Source: Gammaproteobacteria bacterium (GTDB lineage: Bacteria > Pseudomonadota > Gammaproteobacteria > Steroidobacterales > Steroidobacteraceae). Taken from it: a stretch of 16,997 bases of DNA. Made by a program: the position numbers and the translations under genes. The notes under the pieces are model-generated. The model saw nothing but the letters and a program-made list of their open reading frames with translations, made no database searches and was not told the origin of the DNA. Of this stretch, positions 7,035 to 13,995 are shown piece after piece. How positions within the stretch are numbered: position 1 is the stretch's first letter; each line of letters begins with the position of its first letter. The stretch lies in assembly GCA_005877705.1 (NCBI GenBank), contig VBNY01000049.1:1-16997 (forward strand), read 5' to 3'.

Positions 7035-8021
7035 ATGTCTAGCCGCCGCCGCGAGGTCGAGGTCTTCAGCCTGTCGTTTCTCGACTGCATCTGCTGCGGC
7101 TTCGGGGCCATCATCCTGATGCTCGTGCTGACCGAGATCGCACAGCCGCTGGAGCTGGAGAAGAGCCGCAAGAATCTCGACGGCCAGGTGCGGGACCTGG
7201 AGGAGCAGCTGCACATCATTCGTGGCGAGACCGACGAGCTCAATCGCGAGCTCAAGGGCAGCACGGAGACGCTCGAGCGCGAGCGGCTGAAGCTCGCGCG
7301 CCTGTCGGGGGATCTCACCAACATCCGGGGACAGTACGCCAGCAGCCGGCAGGACGCCTCGGTCACGAACATCGTGGAAGCAGAGCTGGTCTCGGCTTAC
7401 CAGTCACTCAGCGACGAGATGCAGCGTCTACTCAAGGAGCGGGCGCGCCGACCGCCCACCGAGGCCATCGCGGGAATTCCGATCGACAGCGAGTACATCA
7501 TTTTCGTCGTCGACACGTCCTCCAGCATGACCAGCAACCACTGGGACGTGAATCTCGCGATCATCGATGAGATCCTGAGTCTCTACCCCCAGGTGAAGGG
7601 GCTGCAGATCATGAATGATCAGGGGACCTACATGTTCGAGAAAACGCAGGGCACGTGGCTCGCCGACTCCCGCGAGCGGCGCGACCAGATCCGCAAGCGA
7701 GCCAGACAGTGGCGCGCGTTCAGCCAATCCAATCCCGTGCCCGGAATGGAGGAGGCCGTACGCAGATACTGGGCGGCGGACAAGCGGATCAGTGTGTTCG
7801 TGCTGGGAGACGAGTTCACCGGGGATTCCATCCAGGCCGCGCTCGATTCGATCCGCCAGCTCAACAGACCGGCCCCGAACGGCCGCCGCCCGGTGCGTAT
7901 CCACGCCATCGGCTTTCCGGAGGGCCCGGACATGACTCCGTTTACAAATATCCGCTTTTCGGCCTTAATGCGGCTGATATGCGCACAGAACAACGGAACG
8001 TTCGTCGCGATGAAGAACTAG
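7035..8021 (+). CDS. Second VWA-domain protein, paralogue with degenerate MIDAS
   Basis: The product has 328 residues from the ATG at 7035. This start aligns residue for residue with the preceding paralogue (Asp17 in both); an in-frame start further upstream would run through the hairpin region. The motif EVFSLSFLDCICCGFGA leads into a membrane helix at about 13-33, then a strongly heptad-like coiled coil (about 38-100) and a VWA-like domain from about 150. DTSSS (Asp160) fits the DxSxS part of the MIDAS, and VLGDEFTGDS (Asp259) fits the last acidic ligand. The usual GGT is replaced by PVPGME, so the threonine ligand is missing and metal binding may be weak or lost. No good ribosome binding site is visible, so translation could depend on the structured leader or on coupling. 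The next gene starts 4 bp after the stop. Function unknown; it could form a heteromer with the first VWA protein. Confidence 0.85.
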   Translation: MSSRRREVEVFSLSFLDCICCGFGAIILMLVLTEIAQPLELEKSRKNLDGQVRDLEEQLHIIRGETDELNRELKGSTETLERERLKLARLSGDLTNIRGQYASSRQDASVTNIVEAELVSAYQSLSDEMQRLLKERARRPPTEAIAGIPIDSEYIIFVVDTSSSMTSNHWDVNLAIIDEILSLYPQVKGLQIMNDQGTYMFEKTQGTWLADSRERRDQIRKRARQWRAFSQSNPVPGMEEAVRRYWAADKRISVFVLGDEFTGDSIQAALDSIRQLNRPAPNGRRPVRIHAIGFPEGPDMTPFTNIRFSALMRLICAQNNGTFVAMKN

Positions 8022-8025
8022 GCTC

Positions 8026-9012
8026 ATGAGCGTCACACGCGCAGCGGTCGGCACAGATTCCGGCGGCGCCTTGGGCTGCCGTGCCGGACGACTGTTCCCC
8101 ATCCTCGCGGTGCTCGCGGCGCTCGCTGCATGCGGCGGCGTTTCCATCCGGCCGGAGCCGCTGATTCCCAAGCCGCTCCTGCAGCCTATCCCCGCCGACG
8201 TCGGGCTCATCATTCCCGCTGACATGCGCAAATACACCCACAAGGAGACGCGCTGGGGTGTCGACTGGGAAATCGCGCTCGGCCCGGGACACACCCGCAT
8301 CATGGAGGACGTTTTCAAGGACTCCTTCCGCCATGTCGAGGAGTTCAACGATGTCGAGTCGGCTCGAGCGGCGAAGGATCTCAAGGTCTTGTTCGAGCCG
8401 CGCATCGATCAGTATTCGTTCGTCACCGCGCGCGAGACCCAGGGACGCTACTACGCCGTCACCATCCGCTATCGGATCAACCTGTATACCCCGCAGGGAG
8501 AGAAAGCCGACACGCTCACGCTGACCGGCTATGGCACCGCTCTCGCCAAGGGGATGTCGAGCAGCGCTCCGCTCGTGCGCGCGAGTGTGGCAGCGATGCG
8601 GGGTGCGGCAGCGAAATTCCTGGTGCAGTTCCCCGACCTGCCGGTCGGCCAACAACTCGCGCGCAACGAGCCTGTCACGGTGGAGCAAGCCGCGGCCACG
8701 GCCGAAAACACGCAGATCGAAGCGGTCCCGATCGACGACCCGGCACCCGACGCCGCCGCCAACCCGGCGGTGCAGACACCGGCGCCGCCGCCCACTACCG
8801 CAGCTCCAGAGCCGAGCCCCTCGGGCGCAACGCCGGACAAAGCACCCCAGAAGTCGGTTTCACGCCCTGAGTATCCACGGGCTCGCCGTTCTCGAAGCGC
8901 GGCGCGTAACGCGCTCTCTTCACAGCGGAGAGCACCAGCCTCTGCTGCGATTCTGACGCGTCGGTTGCGGTCGGGGTCATGTCGGCCGTGTGCCCATCGC
9001 GCGTCACCGTGA
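8026..9012 (+). CDS. Uncharacterised outer-membrane-type lipoprotein
   Basis: The open frame has 328 residues. A signal sequence ends in the lipobox LAAC (Cys36, within LFPILAVLAALAACGG), so the mature protein should be lipidated; the residue after Cys is Gly, not Asp, which favours the outer membrane by the usual sorting rule. The core, about residues 50-205, mixes alpha and beta (LIPADVGLIIPADMRKY, GRYYAVTIRYRINLYTP, LTGYGTALAKG) and resembles YajG/LptE-like small lipoproteins only loosely; I do not recognise the family. From about 235 it is Ala/Pro-rich. The last 50 or so codons run antisense to the conserved TonB-C-like coding region of the convergent gene and read as Arg/Ser-rich nonsense, so the true C-terminus is doubtful and may lie near 8870. 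It starts 4 bp after the second VWA gene and is probably its translational partner, closing the operon. Confidence 0.8.
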   Translation: MSVTRAAVGTDSGGALGCRAGRLFPILAVLAALAACGGVSIRPEPLIPKPLLQPIPADVGLIIPADMRKYTHKETRWGVDWEIALGPGHTRIMEDVFKDSFRHVEEFNDVESARAAKDLKVLFEPRIDQYSFVTARETQGRYYAVTIRYRINLYTPQGEKADTLTLTGYGTALAKGMSSSAPLVRASVAAMRGAAAKFLVQFPDLPVGQQLARNEPVTVEQAAATAENTQIEAVPIDDPAPDAAANPAVQTPAPPPTTAAPEPSPSGATPDKAPQKSVSRPEYPRARRSRSAARNALSSQRRAPASAAILTRRLRSGSCRPCAHRASP

Positions 9013-10165
9013 AACTCACCTCGACGAAATGCTCCTCGACGTTGTCACGCTCGGTCAAATGGGAGCGGGTGATCGAGGTGGACGGTGCCCTGTAGGCCAG
9101 CTGACGCGGCGCGGCGAGTGTCGCCGTCGAGCCCCCGAGGGCCAGCTCCTTCCAGGCGTCGCGATATGTCTGCATGCCCTTGCTGACGAGCCCGCTGGAC
9201 ATGTACCAGTCGCCCAGCTCGATGAGCGTGGAGCCGCGGCGCAGATGATCGACCGGCTGCGTCTTGTCGATTGCCTGCATGGCGAGCTGCAGAGCGCGTT
9301 CGCCGTCGGGGTTGAGGCGCTGCGAGTTCATCCCGCTCGGGGGCAAGTCGTTGCCCGGTGCGAACGGGTCGCCGGGCGCGAGCGTCTCGTCTTCCCCGCC
9401 GTTGACGAACTCGAGCCTGTACGTGCGCGCGATGCCGTGCAGGGGGCTTATGACGAGCAACGTCCCGCGGCCAGCTTGCTCAGCTATGGCCAGCGCCCGG
9501 GCCCAAAGAGCCCGGGCCGTGCCGTAGCGTCCCATGTGTTCGAGCCAGTGGGCGTAACGGTCCAAGGGGCGCAGCACGTGAGCGTCGCCCGTGCCGTAAG
9601 CGTTCTCCGCGATCCGCACCGCGTACTGGTATTGCCGCTCCGCCTCATCGTGGCGCTCGAGGGTCACGAGACTCGCGATCAGTGGGTCGAGAATGGCGAC
9701 CTGGCCGGCGTTGAACAGGCCGTCGAGGTTGCGGCTCAAGTCGAGCGCACGCTTCAGGGCGATGCTCGCATCCTCGTATTGCCCGCTCGCGTAATATGTC
9801 ACGCCGAGCCCGTGGAGCGGCCTCAACAGCAGGCGGTCCGCATTGCCGTTGCCGCCCGAGTCTTCGACGATCTTCACGCCGCGCAGGTAAGCGGCTTCCG
9901 CGTCCTTGTAGTCCCCCAGCCGGTATTCAGTCGTGGCGAGATTCGAGAGCGGATTGACCAGGGCACGGTCGCTCGCGCCGTACTGCTCTTCAGTGAGCGT
10001 GACGAGCTGCTGTGCGAGCGGCAGCGCTTCCTGATAGTGATGCGCGTCGAAGGCCGCCCGGAACTGGTGATAAACGTCCAGACGCTCCGCGTCCGTTGTG
10101 GCCGCCGCCGGCACCGAGACCACGACGGCCGCGGCCAAAATGAGCCATGAACTTGGAGTTCTCAT
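8795..10165 (-). CDS. Secreted TPR protein with TonB-C-like C-terminal domain
   Basis: The product has 456 residues and an N-terminal signal peptide (MRTPSSWLILAAAVVVSVPAAA, cleavage probably near 22-24), so it is exported. Residues 30-240 contain tetratricopeptide-like repeats with NPLSNLATTEYRLGDYKDAE, LHGLGVTYYASGQYEDASIA and DRYAHWLEHMGRYGTARALW. Residues 385-436 resemble a TonB C-terminal domain: HFVEVSFTVTRDGHTADM, then AVKRARYAPRFENGEPVDTQ. Such domains are common at the ends of periplasmic TPR proteins without being real TonB energy transducers, and there is no TonB-type Pro-rich spacer here. The 20 residues after GVK look unnatural and overlap the lipoprotein frame, so the end of the gene is uncertain. 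No Shine-Dalgarno sequence precedes the ATG. Function unknown; convergence with the envelope operon gives only weak evidence of a shared role. Confidence 0.85.
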   Translation of the reverse strand: MRTPSSWLILAAAVVVSVPAAATTDAERLDVYHQFRAAFDAHHYQEALPLAQQLVTLTEEQYGASDRALVNPLSNLATTEYRLGDYKDAEAAYLRGVKIVEDSGGNGNADRLLLRPLHGLGVTYYASGQYEDASIALKRALDLSRNLDGLFNAGQVAILDPLIASLVTLERHDEAERQYQYAVRIAENAYGTGDAHVLRPLDRYAHWLEHMGRYGTARALWARALAIAEQAGRGTLLVISPLHGIARTYRLEFVNGGEDETLAPGDPFAPGNDLPPSGMNSQRLNPDGERALQLAMQAIDKTQPVDHLRRGSTLIELGDWYMSSGLVSKGMQTYRDAWKELALGGSTATLAAPRQLAYRAPSTSITRSHLTERDNVEEHFVEVSFTVTRDGHTADMTPTATDASESQQRLVLSAVKRARYAPRFENGEPVDTQGVKPTSGVLCPALRPRGSALELR

Positions 10166-10379
10166 GGGCTGCGCCCAAACGTAAGGAAATCAATCGTAAC
10201 GCTTCCCGCACGGACAAGGGAGGCCCTGCCGGCTGCTGCACTGTTCCCCCGCGCGTGCGCAGACGCGGGAAATTCACGGCGCTGCTCGCTCGCAACACGC
10301 GGCACGGCTTGCGGCGAGCCGCGCGCACTCCTAAGCTGTCGGAAAACAACATTGCGGAGCATTCGGGGATACCTCCACC
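10166..10379. other. Intergenic region between divergent genes
   Basis: This 214-bp gap separates the divergent starts of the TPR protein and the NAD(P)-binding protein, so promoters for both should lie here. One weak candidate for the rightward gene is TTGCGG (10309-10314), 17 bases, then TAAGCT (10332-10337). No clear operator, RNA or repeat was seen. Confidence 0.4.
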
Positions 10380-11108
10380 ATGGCAGACGCCGAACTGAAG
10401 GTGGCGCTGCTCGCGGGCGCGAGCGGGCTGGTAGGGACATGCGCGCTCGATGCGCTTCTCGCCGCGCCCGACTTCGGCCGCGTTTTCGCGGTCACGCGCC
10501 GGCCGCTCGGGCGCGAGCATCCGCGGCTCGCGAACCGCATCGTGCAGTTTGACCGCCTCGAGGCGCAGCTCAAGGGGATCACCTGCCACGTGGCGTTGTG
10601 CGCGCTCGGCACGACGATCCGGCAGGCGGGTTCGCAGGCGGATTTTCGCCAGATCGACCTGGATTACGTGCTGGCATTTGCACGCGCGGCCAAGGCGGCG
10701 CAGGCGCAGCGTTTCGTCGTGATTTCCTCCGTCGGCGCGGACGCCGACTCCAAGACCTTCTATCTGCGAACCAAGGGAGAAATGGAGGAAGCGCTTGCGG
10801 CCGTGGGCTTTGCGTCGCTCGATATACTCCAGCCATCGCTGCTGCTCGGCTGGCGCAGCCAGATGCGTCCGCTCGAGCTCCTGCTGCGGGTGATCATGCC
10901 GCTCGTGAATCCGCTCCTGCTCGGCGCGCGCGAAGCTTACCGTGCAGTCGCCGCGCCGACGGTGGGCGCCGCGATGCTCGGCGCTACCCGCTCAGGCCGC
11001 CGCGGCGTGCAGCGATACACGTACTCCGGCATACAGGCCCTGTCACGGCTCAAGCCTGCACGCACCGTCGGGCCCGCGGACTCCAAGGCGCCAGGCGGCG
11101 CCAAGTAG
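10380..11108 (+). CDS. NAD(P)-binding atypical short-chain dehydrogenase family protein
   Basis: The product has 242 residues with an N-terminal Rossmann fold. The nucleotide-binding loop is LLAGASGLVG (GxxGxxG at residues 13-19), followed by the second strand VFAVTRRP. Later elements are CALGTTIRQAGS, VVISSVGAD (about 118-126) and YLRTK (about 128-132), the last matching the YxxxK pattern of SDR enzymes. This layout matches the small atypical SDR proteins related to HTATIP2/TIP30 and bacterial proteins annotated as NAD-dependent epimerase/dehydratase or oxidoreductase. The substrate is unknown. The tail after about 225 is Lys/Ala/Pro-rich and probably disordered. It begins with a plain ATG and a weak ribosome site (CGGGGAT). 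A lipoprotein hydrolase follows 55 bp downstream on the same strand and could be co-transcribed, though there is no obvious functional tie. Confidence 0.88.
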   Translation: MADAELKVALLAGASGLVGTCALDALLAAPDFGRVFAVTRRPLGREHPRLANRIVQFDRLEAQLKGITCHVALCALGTTIRQAGSQADFRQIDLDYVLAFARAAKAAQAQRFVVISSVGADADSKTFYLRTKGEMEEALAAVGFASLDILQPSLLLGWRSQMRPLELLLRVIMPLVNPLLLGAREAYRAVAAPTVGAAMLGATRSGRRGVQRYTYSGIQALSRLKPARTVGPADSKAPGGAK

Positions 11109-11163
11109 CGCCCCGCAAAGCGCTCTCGATCGCTCAAAACCAGTCACCGACGCGGACTAAAGG

Positions 11164-11649
11164 ATGCGCACCGCGCTCACGATTGCTGCGATGTCGCTCA
11201 TCTCGGCGTGCAGCAGCATTGCGCGCACGCCTGAGCCGCAGGAGCAAGCTGGCGCGGCCATCGCGCTGGTCGCCGCGCAACTTGTCGGCACCCCGTATCA
11301 CTTCGGCGGCGCGGACCTGCAGGGCTTCGATTGCAGCGGGCTCGCGTTCTACGCACACGAACGCGTCGGTCTGGAAATCCCGCGCACGGCGGAGGAGCAA
11401 CGGCACGCCTCTCGCCCGGTTCCCTTGGCTGCACTGGCGCCGGGTGATCTCGTCTTTTTCCGCATCGGCGCGCGTCGCATCGACCACGTCGGCATCTACG
11501 CTGGCGCGGGCCGTTTCATCCATGCGCCGCGCTCGGGGGAGGTCGTCTCCTACGGAGATCTCAGCGAGGGCTATTATCGCAAGCGCCTCGTGGGCGCGGG
11601 GCGCTTCTGGGGCGAGAGCGCGCAGACCGCTTCACCGTCGTCGCATTGA
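11164..11649 (+). CDS. NlpC/P60 family lipoprotein peptidoglycan endopeptidase
   Basis: The 161-residue product starts with a lipoprotein signal (MRTALTIAAMSLISACSS, lipobox ISAC, Cys16), so it should be anchored to the envelope. The NlpC/P60 domain fills residues 30-155. Its catalytic set is present: Cys57 in FDCSGLA, His108 in IDHVGIY and His120 in FIHAP. The usual ALAPGDLVFF strand and a GTPYHFGG entry also appear. Members cleave the D-Glu-to-diamino-acid bond in peptidoglycan peptides, comparable in size and layout to E. coli Spr/MepS and NlpC. The match to the family is strong; the exact cleavage specificity is inferred. AAAGG sits directly before the ATG, closer than ideal. Confidence 0.94.
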   Translation: MRTALTIAAMSLISACSSIARTPEPQEQAGAAIALVAAQLVGTPYHFGGADLQGFDCSGLAFYAHERVGLEIPRTAEEQRHASRPVPLAALAPGDLVFFRIGARRIDHVGIYAGAGRFIHAPRSGEVVSYGDLSEGYYRKRLVGAGRFWGESAQTASPSSH

Positions 11650-11724
11650 GACATAACGCCCTCATCGAGCCGTGCGAAATATGTCGAGTCTGCGGGCTTG
11701 AGATGCGAGACACATTTGTGGGGC

Positions 11725-11753
11725 TTGACTCTTATCCGCGACGCTTTGACACT
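11725..11753 (+). promoter_or_regulatory. Candidate promoter for the riboswitch transcript
   Basis: TTGACT (11725-11730) fits a -35 box and is followed by 17 bases and GACACT (11748-11753), a poor -10 box with 3 of 6 matches. Transcription would start near 11760, just before the aptamer, which is where a riboswitch leader should begin. A perfect TTGACA at 11746-11751 is also present but would put the start inside the aptamer. Confidence 0.35.
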
Positions 11754-11763
11754 TGGCCCCTGT

Positions 11764-11847
11764 AGTGACAAGGGCAAACCCGTCGAAAGGCGGGGACGCA
11801 AAGCCACCGGTCTAAAGGAAGGGATCCTATGACGGCGGGGCTGCCAC
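11764..11847 (+). promoter_or_regulatory. Cyclic-di-GMP-I riboswitch (GEMM-I aptamer)
   Basis: The conserved core of the class I c-di-GMP aptamer is readable in order. It has AGGGCAAACC (11771-11780), then a 6-bp hairpin CCCGTC/GGCGGG capped by a GAAA tetraloop (11785-11788). Next come GGGACGCAAAGCC (11792-11804), CCGGTCTAAA (11807-11816), an apical AGGA/TCCT stem (11816-11819 with 11825-11828) and the closing GGCGGGGCTGCC (11834-11845). The match to the Vibrio Vc2-type consensus is close, including the tetraloop that docks into the second helix. It lies about 90 bases before the start codon of the SPOR-like protein on the same strand, so it most likely controls that gene in response to c-di-GMP. 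No T-tract terminator follows the aptamer, which favours control of translation over transcription termination; the direction (on or off) cannot be read from the sequence. Confidence 0.94.
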
Positions 11848-11889
11848 GATCGCGCCCGGCGCGAACGGTTGCATTCCCATTCCCGTCGT

Positions 11890-11935
11890 AGCTTCTTCCT
11901 GCAGCTCGTGGCTGAACAACGGGTCCGGGGAAGCT
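11890..11935 (+). promoter_or_regulatory. Possible Shine-Dalgarno-sequestering stem (riboswitch expression platform)
   Basis: AGCTTC (11890-11895) is fully complementary to GAAGCT (11930-11935), which ends at the base before the ATG and covers the last bases of GGGGAAG, the only candidate ribosome site. If formed, this stem would hide the site. The loop is long (34 nt) and contains other small pairings, so this is a candidate only. Confidence 0.35.
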
Positions 11936-13669
11936 ATGACATCACCAACGCCACAGCTGGCAACCGGCGCCATTGCGCGCCCCGAAGCCCGGGATCAGAC
12001 GGCGCCTGCCGCAGGCCCGTTCGTCCTGAATTTGTGCTCGTCGACGACGCCGATGGCGCTCGCGCAAGCGGATCTGCCGGAGCTCAAGCGCTTTACCTTC
12101 TTCGTGAGCCGCCGCTTCGAGGAGGGTCGGGAGCGCTTCCGCCTTCACATGGGTTATTTCGCGACGCTCGCCGAAGCAGAGGAATGGCTGAGCGTCGTGC
12201 GCGAGATCTATCCGGGCGCATGGGCCGGTGAGGCGCCGGGCAAGAAGCTGCGCGCACGCGCGGCCGCAGCCGCGGCGGCTCAAGCCCAACACGCTGTCGG
12301 ACCCCGACCGCCCGCGTCTCCGGCGCCCGCTCGCGCCGCTGCAGCGGCGCCGCAGCCCGCCGCTCCGAGGAGTGCGAAGCCAACCTCCCGCAGCTCGACT
12401 GCGACGCCGCAATACCCGCCCGGACTGGTAGTGCCGACGCTGCACGCCGCGACCCCGCCGACCAACTCTCGCAGAGTCGCGGCGCCTCCGGTGGCAAAGC
12501 CGGCGGCTGTTCAGGTGCCTGCACGTACCGCGCAGGCGCCTATGCACTCAGCGGGGCAAGCGCGCGCAGCCGCGCCGAGCCTTGCGAGCAGGGTCGCTCC
12601 GACCGCAGCCAAGGGCGCATCGAGTGCAGCCAAGGCCGCCTCGAGCGCCGGGAAGACACCGTCGCAGCCTGCACGTACCCCCGCGCCTGTGGCCTCGCAG
12701 CCGGCGGCCGCACCCCGGCCGGGTGCTGCAAAGGCCGCCTCGAGGCCCATATTCGCCGGCTCCAACGTGCGCGAAGTGCTGGCGTCGCTTGACGATTCGA
12801 GCGAAACGGGCGAGACGCGCATGATGCCCGCTGTGGCGATACCGCGGGTCAAAGTCCCGGACGAGAACAGTCTTACCGATACGCAGGTGCTGCGGTTCCT
12901 CGAACACCGGCGTACCGAGGACCGCGAGCACTCGAACGATGTCCCCGAGACGGGCATCTCATTGCTCAAGCCGGATGACACCGGTACGCGCCGCGCGCTC
13001 AAGGAAGCCGTCGTACAGAATGCGCCCGTGGCGTTTGCCGTGCAGCTGCAATGGTCGGTGCAGCCGGTGGAGCTCGGCAATGTGCCGCCGCTCGCGATTT
13101 TCAGCGCCTACACGTTGTATACGGTTGAAGGCAGTCGCGACGGACGCAAGTGGTACGGCCTGCGCCTCGGCTTCTTCAGCGATGCGATCTCCGCCAAGCA
13201 GGTCGCTTACTACGTGCGTTCAGAGTTCGCGTCCGTCGCGGTGGTCCCGGTGAGCCCGCAGGAGCGGACGCGCGCCAGTGCAGGCGACAAGAAGGCAGCG
13301 CTGGTGTCGATTCCCAAGAGGCGTCAGGAGCAGGTGGAAGAGTTCAAGCTGCTCGACATGGATGAGAGCGGCCGGGAGAGATCGGTACAGAAGCCGGTCC
13401 AGCCGGCGGGCGCCACTGCGTCCCGCCCGATACCATCAGCGAGACGTAATGCGAGGAGTGGCGCGAAGGTAGGCGCGCGTGAGAAGCGTGCTCCGCAGAC
13501 GCTCGAGGAGACACTCGAGATTCTCGGCGCGAGCGAGCTCGAGATCGACAACGGACGCGGCGAGACGCTCAACGACACGGGCGTGCGCCATCTGCGCGTA
13601 CAGGTGCAGAAGAACACTCCGTTCACGCGGCTGCTCGAGCGGCTGAGCGACCGGATCAGAAAGCCGTAG
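11936..13669 (+). CDS. Large protein with two SPOR-like segments under c-di-GMP riboswitch control
   Basis: The product has 577 residues. Residues 29-105 look SPOR-like (FVLNLCSSTTPMALAQ, then RERFRLHMGYFATLAEAEEW and VREIYPGAWAGEAP). About 106-285 is a long Ala/Pro/Ser-rich stretch with AAKGASSAAKAASSAGK-type repeats. A second SPOR-like segment lies at about 365-440 (VAFAVQLQWSVQPVEL, FSAYTLYTVEGSRDGRKWYG, LRLGFFSDAISAKQVAYY). The C-terminus (about 520-577) is charged and helical, with LEETLEILGASELEID. No signal peptide or membrane helix is visible, which is unusual because typical SPOR domains bind denuded peptidoglycan in the periplasm; the protein as read would stay in the cytoplasm. Its leader carries a c-di-GMP-I riboswitch, which suggests a role in motility, biofilm or envelope state. 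GGGGAAG precedes the ATG. It ends one base before the convergent zinc-ribbon gene. The family is not one I can name; SPOR-like is a moderate call. Confidence 0.82.
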   Translation: MTSPTPQLATGAIARPEARDQTAPAAGPFVLNLCSSTTPMALAQADLPELKRFTFFVSRRFEEGRERFRLHMGYFATLAEAEEWLSVVREIYPGAWAGEAPGKKLRARAAAAAAAQAQHAVGPRPPASPAPARAAAAAPQPAAPRSAKPTSRSSTATPQYPPGLVVPTLHAATPPTNSRRVAAPPVAKPAAVQVPARTAQAPMHSAGQARAAAPSLASRVAPTAAKGASSAAKAASSAGKTPSQPARTPAPVASQPAAAPRPGAAKAASRPIFAGSNVREVLASLDDSSETGETRMMPAVAIPRVKVPDENSLTDTQVLRFLEHRRTEDREHSNDVPETGISLLKPDDTGTRRALKEAVVQNAPVAFAVQLQWSVQPVELGNVPPLAIFSAYTLYTVEGSRDGRKWYGLRLGFFSDAISAKQVAYYVRSEFASVAVVPVSPQERTRASAGDKKAALVSIPKRRQEQVEEFKLLDMDESGRERSVQKPVQPAGATASRPIPSARRNARSGAKVGAREKRAPQTLEETLEILGASELEIDNGRGETLNDTGVRHLRVQVQKNTPFTRLLERLSDRIRKP

Positions 13670-13670
13670 C

Positions 13671-13973
13671 TCAACCCTTGCCGAAGAGCTTCTCCAGCTC
13701 GGAGCGCACCTTGTCGACCTCTGCCGTGTTGGGTGGCGTGTAAGCCGCGGCGCGCGGCTTGAAGTGGTCGCAGAAGTTCGCATGCGTCTTGTCATTGACC
13801 TCTTCCGCGGTGGGCTCGCGGCAATGCTTGGCGACTCGCGTGTCGTAGTCGATGCACATCCGGCAGACGTGCAGCTCGGCGCGACACTTCGGGCACTCCT
13901 CGAGCCGCCGCAGCGGCAGGCTCAGATCGGCGAGCGAGGCGCCGCATTTCCAGCAGACGAGGTCGTGGGCCAT
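13671..13973 (-). CDS. Small zinc-ribbon-type protein
   Basis: The 100-residue protein has four cysteine pairs or singles spaced like zinc ligands: CWKC (7, 10), CPKC (27, 30), CRMC (37, 40), and Cys51 and Cys68 with nearby His50 and His70. The first two pairs form a typical ribbon (VCWKCGASL, then EECPKCRAEL). The C-terminal 25 residues are a charged helix (AEVDKVRSELEKLFGKG). No signal or membrane segment is present, so it should be cytoplasmic. It starts 22 bp after the stop of the double UvrA on the same strand and is probably co-transcribed with it. Conserved small proteins of this kind are usually annotated as hypothetical; I can suggest metal binding but not a reaction. Confidence 0.82.
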   Translation of the reverse strand: MAHDLVCWKCGASLADLSLPLRRLEECPKCRAELHVCRMCIDYDTRVAKHCREPTAEEVNDKTHANFCDHFKPRAAAYTPPNTAEVDKVRSELEKLFGKG

Positions 13974-13995
13974 GGCGGTATTTTACGCCGCCTGC

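Noticed and set aside
8990..10150. A 386-codon open frame on the plus strand
   Set aside because: It is antisense to the TPR/TonB-C-like gene, which has a signal peptide and repeats.
11574..11807. A 77-codon minus-strand frame across the riboswitch leader
   Set aside because: It overlaps the NlpC/P60 gene and the conserved aptamer and has no recognisable product.
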